The position numbers were made by a program, and so were the translations under genes. From Aquipseudomonas alcaligenes_A (lineage in GTDB: Bacteria > Pseudomonadota > Gammaproteobacteria > Pseudomonadales > Pseudomonadaceae), in the NCBI GenBank assembly GCA_048595745.1, contig CP184361.1: DNA of 64,000 nt; one strand, written 5' to 3'. How positions within the stretch are numbered: position 1 is the first letter of the stretch; each line of letters starts with the position of its first letter. The notes under the pieces were generated by a model, which did no database searches, was not told the DNA's origin, and saw only the letters and a program-made list of their open reading frames with translations. Below, one piece after another: positions 57,951 through 64,000 of this stretch.

Positions 57951-58709
57951 ATGCGTCGCCCCCTGGTAGCTGGTAACTGGAAAATGCACGGTACCCGCGC
58001 CAGTGTCGCAGAGCTGATCAAGGGTCTGCGCCAGTTGGCGTTGCCGACAGGCGTTGAGGTCGCAGTCATGCCGCCTTGTCTGTATATCAGTCAGGTGCTG
58101 GTGGGGCTGGACGGCAAGGCGATTGCCGTCGGTGCGCAGAACTGCGCGGTAGAGCCGATGCAGGGTGCGCTGACCGGCGAGATTGCGCCGAGCCAGCTGG
58201 CTGATGCCGGTTGCACCATGGTGCTTGTCGGTCACTCGGAGCGTCGCCTGATTCTGGGTGAGCGCGATGAGCAGGTCAGTCGCAAGTTTGCTGCGGCGCA
58301 GTCCTGTGGTCTGATTCCGGTGCTGTGCGTCGGTGAGACCTTGGAGCAGCGCCAGGCAGGCAAGACACTCGAAGTGGTTGCTGCGCAGCTGGGTAGTGTG
58401 ATCGAAGAGCTCGGTGTGGGCGCTTTCGCGCGGGCCGTAGTGGCTTACGAGCCGGTCTGGGCCATTGGCACCGGGCTGACGGCGTCACCGCAGGAGGCGC
58501 AGGAAGTCCATGCTGCCATTCGTGCGCAGCTGGCTGCCGAAAGTGCTGAAGTGGCGCGCGGTGTAAGAATTCTGTATGGCGGTAGTGTCAAGGCCGCCAA
58601 TGCTGTCGAACTGTTCGGCATGCAGGATATCGATGGGGGGCTCATTGGTGGGGCTTCCTTGAACGCAGATGAGTTTGGTGCGATCTGTCGCGCCGCAGGA
58701 AACAGATAA
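57951..58709 (+). CDS. tpiA: triose-phosphate isomerase
   Basis: 252 residues. 'RRPLVAGNWKMHGT' (catalytic Lys), 'TMVLVGHSERRL' (His), 'VVAYEPVWAIGTGLTAS' (Glu and loop 6), 'ILYGGSVKAANA'. Interconverts glyceraldehyde-3-P and dihydroxyacetone-P. Its stop is directly followed by the secG ATG (TAAATG). Confidence 0.97.
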   Translation: MRRPLVAGNWKMHGTRASVAELIKGLRQLALPTGVEVAVMPPCLYISQVLVGLDGKAIAVGAQNCAVEPMQGALTGEIAPSQLADAGCTMVLVGHSERRLILGERDEQVSRKFAAAQSCGLIPVLCVGETLEQRQAGKTLEVVAAQLGSVIEELGVGAFARAVVAYEPVWAIGTGLTASPQEAQEVHAAIRAQLAAESAEVARGVRILYGGSVKAANAVELFGMQDIDGGLIGGASLNADEFGAICRAAGNR

Positions 58710-59090
58710 ATGCTGGAAACAGTCGTAATTGTCGTACATCTGCTGGGCGCTATTGGCGTTGTTGCTCTGGTTCTGCTGCAGCAGGGCAAGGGTGCTGACG
58801 CGGGTGCCTCCTTTGGTGCTGGCGCTTCGGCTACCGTGTTCGGCAGTCAAGGTTCTGCTACCTTTCTGAGTCGTTTTACTGCTATACTCGCCGCAGCTTT
58901 TTTCATTACCAGCTTGGGTTTAGCCTTCTTTGCTAAAGAAAAAGCTGATAACCTGACGCAAGCAGGTCTGCCGGATCCGGCGGTTCTTGAAGTGCAGCAG
59001 AAGCCGGCCGTCGAAGACGTTCCGGTGCTCGAAGAGCAGAAGAGCGCAGCCGGTCAGGCTGACGTTCCGGAAGCTCCGGAGCAGAAGTAA
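58710..59090 (+). CDS. secG: preprotein translocase subunit SecG
   Basis: 126 residues: two membrane segments (about 3-22 and 52-72), the conserved 'LLQQGKGADAGASFGAGASATVFGSQGSATFLSRFTAILAAAFF', and an acidic C-terminal tail. Part of SecYEG. Begins at the base after the tpiA stop, so coupled. tRNA-Leu follows 10 bases later and is probably cut from the same transcript. Confidence 0.96.
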   Translation: MLETVVIVVHLLGAIGVVALVLLQQGKGADAGASFGAGASATVFGSQGSATFLSRFTAILAAAFFITSLGLAFFAKEKADNLTQAGLPDPAVLEVQQKPAVEDVPVLEEQKSAAGQADVPEAPEQK

Positions 59091-59100
59091 TACCCTCTTT

Positions 59101-59186
59101 GCCGAGGTGGTGGAATTGGTAGACACGCTACCTTGAGGTGGTAGTGGCCATAGGCTGTAGGGGTTCGAGTCCCCTCCTCGGTACCA
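59101..59186 (+). tRNA. tRNA-Leu (GAG)
   Basis: 86 nt. Acceptor GCCGAGG with CCTCGGT, D arm with GGTAG, anticodon stem CTACC/GGTAG around loop TTGAGGT (anticodon GAG), long variable arm as in class II tRNAs, T arm GGGGTTCGAGTCCCC, encoded ACCA end. Confidence 0.95.
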
Positions 59187-59197
59187 TATTTCGGCAG

Positions 59198-59216
59198 GGC
59201 CCGCACTTCGCGGGCC
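59198..59216 (+). terminator. hairpin after tRNA-Leu
   Basis: GGCCCGC-ACTTC-GCGGGCC, followed by TTGTCGTTT. A modest T-tail, so a weak intrinsic terminator or a 3'-processing stop. Confidence 0.55.
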
Positions 59217-59237
59217 TTGTCGTTTCCCGGAGTTCGG

Positions 59238-59266
59238 TTGACCCTCAGGGGTAACGTCCGTATACT
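59238..59266 (+). promoter_or_regulatory. sigma-70 promoter of tRNA-fMet / rimP operon
   Basis: TTGACC (59238-59243), 17-base spacer, TATACT (59261-59266), 16 bases before the tRNA 5' end. Confidence 0.85.
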
Positions 59267-59282
59267 CTTGGCCCAGCTTTGG

Positions 59283-59359
<77 letters not shown>

Positions 59360-59368
59360 GTTGTAGAG

Positions 59369-59392
59369 AAGCCCCTTATTCAGGGGCTTTTT
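59369..59392 (+). terminator. intrinsic terminator after tRNA-fMet
   Basis: AAGCCCCT-TATTC-AGGGGCTT followed by TTT, 10 bases after the tRNA. Confidence 0.8.
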
Positions 59393-59440
59393 GCTAGCTG
59401 GACAATCCGCCACCGGCGTTATGCACGGTTGGCACGATGG

Positions 59441-59463
59441 ATGGGCGTTTCGCCCATTTTTTA
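59441..59463 (+). terminator. second intrinsic terminator before rimP
   Basis: ATGGGCG-TTT-CGCCCAT followed by a run of six T residues, 29 bases before the rimP start. It must be read through or have a promoter beyond it for rimP-nusA-infB expression. Confidence 0.8.
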
Positions 59464-59491
59464 TTTCTACGGCATGCGCGGAGGGCTTCGG

Positions 59492-59950
59492 GTGTCGAGC
59501 AAGCTGGAACAGTTGCAGGCCATGTTGGCCCCGGTGGTTGAATCGCTCGGCTATGAATGCTGGGGTGTCGAATTCATTTCCCAGGGGCGGCATTCCCTGC
59601 TGCGTGTGTACATCGACCATGCCAACGGCATTCTGGTCGACGATTGCGAGGCCGTGAGTCGGCAGGTCAGCGCCGTGCTGGATGTCGAGGACCCGATCAG
59701 CAGCGAATACACCCTTGAGGTGTCCTCGCCGGGCATGGATCGGCCGTTGTTCACCCTCGAACAGTTCGCCAAGCACGTTGGCGAGCAGGTGAAGATCAAG
59801 CTGCGCTCGCCCTTCGACGGGCGGCGCAATTTCCAGGGGCTCCTCCGCGGTGTGGAGGATCAGGATGTGGTGGTGCTGGTGGATGACCACGAATTCCTGC
59901 TGCCGATCGATCTGATCGACAAGGCCAATATTATTCCCCGTTTTGACTGA
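59492..59950 (+). CDS. rimP: ribosome maturation factor RimP
   Basis: 152 residues from GTG 59492 with GGAGGG six bases upstream; an in-frame ATG at 59474 lacks one. 'SSKLEQLQAMLAPVVESLGYECWGVEFISQGRHSLLRVYIDHANGILVDDCEAVSRQVSAVLDVEDPI' and 'YTLEVSSPGMDRPLFTLEQF' define the family. It aids 30S subunit maturation. First protein gene of rimP-nusA-infB. Confidence 0.96.
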   Translation: MSSKLEQLQAMLAPVVESLGYECWGVEFISQGRHSLLRVYIDHANGILVDDCEAVSRQVSAVLDVEDPISSEYTLEVSSPGMDRPLFTLEQFAKHVGEQVKIKLRSPFDGRRNFQGLLRGVEDQDVVVLVDDHEFLLPIDLIDKANIIPRFD

Positions 59951-59997
59951 GACGCGGATCCCGCGGATCCAATGGATTGCGAAAGGCGAGGCGTACG

Positions 59998-61479
59998 ATG
60001 AGTAAAGAAGTACTGCTGGTTGTAGAGTCGGTGTCCAACGAGAAGGGCGTGCCGGCCAATGTTATTTTCGAAGCGCTGGAACTGGCTCTGGCGACGGCGA
60101 CCAAGAAGCGTTTCGACGATGAAGTCGAGTTGCGCGTGGCGATCAATCGCCAGAACGGCAACTACGAAACCTTCCGCCGCTGGGAAGTGGTAGCCGAGGA
60201 TGACCTGGAAAATCCGGCCGCCCAGCTGACCGTCGAGCAGGCGCAGGAACGCGAGGCCGGTGCCAAGGTCGGCGACTTCATCGAAGAGCCGGTCGAGTCC
60301 ATCGAGTTCGGTCGCATCGCCGCGCAGACCGCCAAGCAGGTCATCGTGCAGAAGGTGCGCGAGGCTGAGCGCGCGCAAGTGGTCGATGCCTATCGCGAAC
60401 GTGTCGGCGAGATCATCTCCGGTACCGTTAAGAAGGTGACCCGCGACAGCGTGATCGTCGATCTTGGCAATAACGCCGAGGCGCTTCTGGCCCGTGAAGA
60501 CATCATCCCGCGCGAGACTTTCCGCGTCGGCGCCCGCGTGCGTGCGCTGCTCAAGGAAATCCGCACCGAGAACCGTGGCCCGCAGCTGATCCTGTCGCGC
60601 ACTGCGCCGCAGATGCTGATCGAACTGTTCACCATCGAAGTGCCGGAAATCGCCGAAGGCCTGATCGAAGTGATGGCCGCTTCCCGTGATCCGGGTTCGC
60701 GCGCCAAGATCGCCGTGCGCTCCAAGGACAAGCGTATCGACCCGCAGGGTGCCTGCATCGGCATGCGCGGCTCGCGTGTTCAGGCTGTCTCCGGCGAGAT
60801 CGGCGGCGAGCGCGTGGACATCGTGCTGTGGGACGAGAACGTCGCGCAGTTCGTGATCAATGCCATGGCTCCGGCCGAAGTGGCGGCGATCATCGTCGAC
60901 GAAGATGCCCATGCCATGGATATCGCCGTGGCCGAAGACAATCTCGCCCAGGCCATCGGTCGTGGCGGTCAAAACGTGCGCCTGGCCAGTCAGCTGACCG
61001 GCTGGACCCTCAACGTGATGACCGAGGCCGATATCCAGGCCAAGCAGCAGGCCGAGACCGGCGACATTCTGCAGCGCTTCGTCGAAGAGCTGGATGTCGA
61101 CGAGGAGCTGGCTCAGGTACTGGTTGAAGAGGGTTTCACCAGCCTGGAAGAGATTGCCTACGTACCGATGGAAGAGATGCTCAGCATCGATGGTTTCGAC
61201 GAGGACATCGTCAACGAGCTGCGCGCTCGTGCCAAGGACCGTCTGCTGACCAAGGCCATCGCCAGCGAAGAGAAACTGGCCGATGCCCATCCCGCCGAAG
61301 ACCTGCTGTCCCTGGACGGCATGGACAAGACCCTGGCTCACGAGCTGGCGGTGCGTGGCGTGGTAAATCGCGAAGACCTGGCCGAGCAGTCGATTGACGA
61401 CCTGCTCGACATCGACGGCATGGACGAAGAGCGTGCCGGCAAGCTGATCATGGCCGCCCGAGCCCATTGGTTCGAGTAA
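59998..61479 (+). CDS. nusA: transcription termination/antitermination factor NusA
   Basis: 493 residues from ATG 59998. N-terminal RNA-polymerase-binding domain (1-125), S1 domain ('GEIISGTVKKVTRDSVIVDLGNNAEALLAREDIIP'), two KH domains ('DPQGACIGMRGSRVQAVSGEIGGERVDIVLWDEN', 'AIGRGGQNVRLASQLTGW'), and two C-terminal acidic repeats (helix-hairpin-helix type, about 360-493). It controls pausing and termination; in E. coli it acts on its own operon leader. Confidence 0.98.
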   Translation: MSKEVLLVVESVSNEKGVPANVIFEALELALATATKKRFDDEVELRVAINRQNGNYETFRRWEVVAEDDLENPAAQLTVEQAQEREAGAKVGDFIEEPVESIEFGRIAAQTAKQVIVQKVREAERAQVVDAYRERVGEIISGTVKKVTRDSVIVDLGNNAEALLAREDIIPRETFRVGARVRALLKEIRTENRGPQLILSRTAPQMLIELFTIEVPEIAEGLIEVMAASRDPGSRAKIAVRSKDKRIDPQGACIGMRGSRVQAVSGEIGGERVDIVLWDENVAQFVINAMAPAEVAAIIVDEDAHAMDIAVAEDNLAQAIGRGGQNVRLASQLTGWTLNVMTEADIQAKQQAETGDILQRFVEELDVDEELAQVLVEEGFTSLEEIAYVPMEEMLSIDGFDEDIVNELRARAKDRLLTKAIASEEKLADAHPAEDLLSLDGMDKTLAHELAVRGVVNREDLAEQSIDDLLDIDGMDEERAGKLIMAARAHWFE

Positions 61480-61506
61480 GCGGTTGCGGCCTGAGGAGAG
61501 AGATGC

Positions 61507-64000
61507 ATGACGCAAGTCACGGTGAAAGAACTGGCCCAAGTGGTCGACACACCAGTGGAGCGCCTGCTGCAGCAGATGCGTGAGGCAGGTCTGCCGCACA
61601 CCAGCGCCGAGCAAGTGGTAACTGACAACGAAAAGCAGGCGCTGCTGGCTCACCTGAAGAGCAGCCACGGCGAGAAGCTGGAAGAGCCGCGCAAGATCAC
61701 CTTGCAGCGCAAGACCACCACCACCCTGAAGGTCGCCGGTAGCAAGACCATCAGCGTGGAAGTGCGCAAGAAGAAGACCTACGTCAAGCGCAGCCCTGAC
61801 GAGATCGAAGCCGAGAAGCAGCGCGAGCTGGAAGAGCAGCGTGCCGCCGAAGAGGCAGCCCGCCTGAAGGCCGAGGAAGAGGCACGCAAGCAGGCCGAGG
61901 CCGAAGCACGCAAGCAGCAGGACGCTGCCGCGCTGGCGGCCGTTGCTCCGGCTGCGGAAGTGGTGGCCGCGGCTCCTGCCGCCGAGCCGGCTTCTGCAGC
62001 CGTAGCTGCCGAGCGCAAGAAAGAAGAACTGCGTCGCGTCGAGAAAGACAAGCCGGCGCGCACCGACGACGACGAACGTCGTGATCGCAAGCATGCCCAG
62101 CATCGTCCTGCTCCGAAGGACAAGGCGCCGACACCGCGCGTTGCGCCGCGCAGCACCGACGAGGAAGTGGATGACTTCCGTCGCGGTCGTGGCGGCCGGA
62201 TGAAGCCGAAGAAGCGTAATCAGCACGGGTTCCAGAGCCCGACAGGACCTATTGTGCGCGAAGTAGCGATCGGCGAGACCATTACCGTTGCCGACCTGGC
62301 CGCCCAGATGTCGGTCAAAGGCGCCGAAGTGGTCAAGTTCATGTTCAAGATGGGCACCCCGGTGACCATCAACCAGGTCCTGGACCAGGAGACCGCACAA
62401 CTGGTCGCCGAGGAAATGGGCCACAAGGTCAAACTGGTCAGCGAGAACGCGCTCGAAGAGCAGCTGGCCGAGTCGCTGAAGTACGAAGGTGAGGCCTTCT
62501 CCCGTGCGCCGGTGGTGACCGTGATGGGTCACGTCGACCACGGCAAGACCTCGCTGCTCGACTACATTCGTCGCGCCAAGGTGGCCGCTGGTGAAGCCGG
62601 TGGCATCACCCAGCACATCGGTGCCTACCACGTGGAAACCGACCGCGGCATGGTCACCTTCCTCGATACGCCCGGCCACGCTGCATTCACCCAGATGCGT
62701 GCCCGTGGTGCCAAGGCCACCGACATCGTCATCCTGGTGGTGGCGGCAGACGACGGCGTGATGCCGCAGACCCAGGAAGCCGTGCAGCATGCGAAAGCGG
62801 CTGGCGTGCCGATCGTGGTCGCGATCAACAAGATGGATAAGCCGGATGCCAACCCGGACAACATCAAGAACGGCCTGGCCGCGCTGGATGTGATTCCGGA
62901 AGAGTGGGGCGGCGATGCTCCGTTCGTCGGTGTCTCGGCCAAGGCTGGTACCGGCGTCGACGAGCTGCTGGAAGCCGTGCTGCTGCAAGCCGAGGTACTC
63001 GAGCTTACCGCCACGCCGTCGGCCCCTGGCCGTGGTGTCGTGGTCGAGTCGCGCCTGGACAAGGGCCGCGGTCCGGTGGCCACGGTGCTGGTCCAGGACG
63101 GTACCCTGCGCCAGGGCGACATGGTTCTGGTCGGCGTCAATTATGGTCGCGTGCGTGCCATGCTCGACGAGAACGGCAAGGCCATCAAGGAAGCCGGTCC
63201 GTCGATTCCGGTCGAGATCCTGGGTCTGGACGGTACGCCGGATGCCGGTGACGAGATGACCGTGGTTGCCGACGAGAAGAAGGCACGCGAAGTCGCGCTG
63301 TTCCGTCAGGGCAAGTTCCGCGAAGTGAAGCTGGCCCGTGCTCACGCCGGCAAGCTGGAAAACATCTTCGAGAACATGGGCCAGGAAGAGAAGAAGACCC
63401 TCAACATCGTCCTCAAGGCCGACGTGCGTGGTTCTCTGGAGGCGCTGCAGGGCTCGCTCAGCGGCCTGGGCAACGACGAAGTGCAGGTGCGTGTGGTCGG
63501 TGGCGGCGTCGGTGGTATCACCGAGTCCGATGCCAACCTGGCGCTGGCCTCCAACGCGGTGCTGTTCGGCTTCAACGTGCGTGCCGATGCCGGTGCGCGC
63601 AAGATCGTCGAGGCCGAAGGCCTGGACATGCGTTACTACAACGTGATCTACGACATCATCGAAGACGTCAAGAAGGCCCTGACCGGCATGCTCGGCAGCG
63701 ATGTCCGCGAGAACATCCTGGGTACCGCCGAAGTGCGTGACGTGTTCCGTTCGCCGAAGTTCGGCGCTGTCGCCGGCTGCATGGTCATCGAGGGCACCGT
63801 CTATCGCAACCGTCCGATCCGCGTACTGCGCGAGGACGTGGTGATCTTCGAGGGCGAGCTGGAATCCCTGCGTCGCTTCAAGGACGACGTCGCCGAAGTG
63901 CGTAACGGCATGGAGTGCGGTATCGGCGTGAAGAGCTACAACGACGTCAAGGTCGGGGACAAGATCGAAGTGTTCGAGAAGGTCCAGGTGGCGCGTACCC
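61507..64000 (+). CDS. infB: translation initiation factor IF-2 (3' end outside window)
   Basis: About 831 codons are visible with no stop; the family ends only a few residues after the final 'KVGDKIEVFEKVQVART', so nearly the whole protein is present. N-terminal IF2-N domain (MTQVTVKELAQVVDTPVERLLQQM), a charged Ala/Glu/Lys linker (about 90-230), second IF2-N domain, G domain with G1 'GHVDHGKT', G3 'DTPGH', G4 'NKMD', G5 'SAKAG', then domains II-IV. It brings fMet-tRNA to the 30S subunit; the initiator tRNA gene lies in the same operon. Confidence 0.97.
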   Translation, partial: MTQVTVKELAQVVDTPVERLLQQMREAGLPHTSAEQVVTDNEKQALLAHLKSSHGEKLEEPRKITLQRKTTTTLKVAGSKTISVEVRKKKTYVKRSPDEIEAEKQRELEEQRAAEEAARLKAEEEARKQAEAEARKQQDAAALAAVAPAAEVVAAAPAAEPASAAVAAERKKEELRRVEKDKPARTDDDERRDRKHAQHRPAPKDKAPTPRVAPRSTDEEVDDFRRGRGGRMKPKKRNQHGFQSPTGPIVREVAIGETITVADLAAQMSVKGAEVVKFMFKMGTPVTINQVLDQETAQLVAEEMGHKVKLVSENALEEQLAESLKYEGEAFSRAPVVTVMGHVDHGKTSLLDYIRRAKVAAGEAGGITQHIGAYHVETDRGMVTFLDTPGHAAFTQMRARGAKATDIVILVVAADDGVMPQTQEAVQHAKAAGVPIVVAINKMDKPDANPDNIKNGLAALDVIPEEWGGDAPFVGVSAKAGTGVDELLEAVLLQAEVLELTATPSAPGRGVVVESRLDKGRGPVATVLVQDGTLRQGDMVLVGVNYGRVRAMLDENGKAIKEAGPSIPVEILGLDGTPDAGDEMTVVADEKKAREVALFRQGKFREVKLARAHAGKLENIFENMGQEEKKTLNIVLKADVRGSLEALQGSLSGLGNDEVQVRVVGGGVGGITESDANLALASNAVLFGFNVRADAGARKIVEAEGLDMRYYNVIYDIIEDVKKALTGMLGSDVRENILGTAEVRDVFRSPKFGAVAGCMVIEGTVYRNRPIRVLREDVVIFEGELESLRRFKDDVAEVRNGMECGIGVKSYNDVKVGDKIEVFEKVQVART

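Noticed and set aside
59860..63345. Minus-strand open frame of about 1160 codons across nusA and infB
   Set aside because: Antisense shadow of two essential, recognisable genes; no domain or start site.

Overview
This 64 kb window is GC-rich gammaproteobacterial chromosome and almost certainly comes from a Pseudomonas. The right half (about 31.7-64 kb) has the gene order known from the Pseudomonas aeruginosa lld-to-infB region. The tmRNA encodes the proteolysis tag ANDDNYALAA, and OprD-type porins and REP-like intergenic repeats are present. I cannot name the species.

Layout. 0-8 kb: tail of an SLH-repeat protein, an OprD-family porin, an orphan periplasmic amino-acid-binding protein, an exported cyanophycinase, L-serine dehydratase, and a small operon of a degenerate GGDEF membrane protein with an AraC-type regulator. 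8-17 kb: a phosphorus-scavenging block made of a TonB-dependent receptor, a lipoprotein beta-propeller phytase, a dedicated TolQ/TolR-TonB-type motor and the PhoX phosphatase, with PhoB-box-like sequences before the receptor and before the motor genes. 17-24 kb: truncated haemoglobin, alkyltransferase, Kup, DNA polymerase II and a membrane diguanylate cyclase. 24.5-28.3 kb: a low-GC element of about 3.3 kb inserted at the 3' end of ssrA (tmRNA). It is bounded by a 29-bp direct repeat and carries a frameshifted integrase, an integron-type attC site, a WYL-like protein, a possible HEPN protein and a RelA/SpoT-type nucleotidyltransferase. 28.4-31.6 kb: a large hybrid sensor kinase and a small exported protein.

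31.7-38.6 kb: the lactate-utilisation locus (lldP-lldD-dld, divergent lldR) with a perfect LldR-type palindrome. 38.6-64 kb: housekeeping genes: smpB, ratA-rnfH, bamE/fur, recN, grpE-dnaK-dnaJ, dapB, carAB-greA, yhbY, ftsH-folP-glmM, tpiA-secG, tRNA-Leu, tRNA-fMet, rimP-nusA-infB. Control elements are well preserved here: two textbook heat-shock promoters, a LexA box at recN, a leader-peptide/attenuator before carA, a sigma-70 promoter for tRNA-fMet, and intrinsic terminators shared by convergent genes.

The most interesting parts are the ssrA-inserted element with its intact-looking RelA/SpoT enzyme and integron attC, the phytate block with its own Tol-like motor, the possible extracellular cyanophycin-use locus, and the absence of rlmE from its usual place between yhbY and ftsH.
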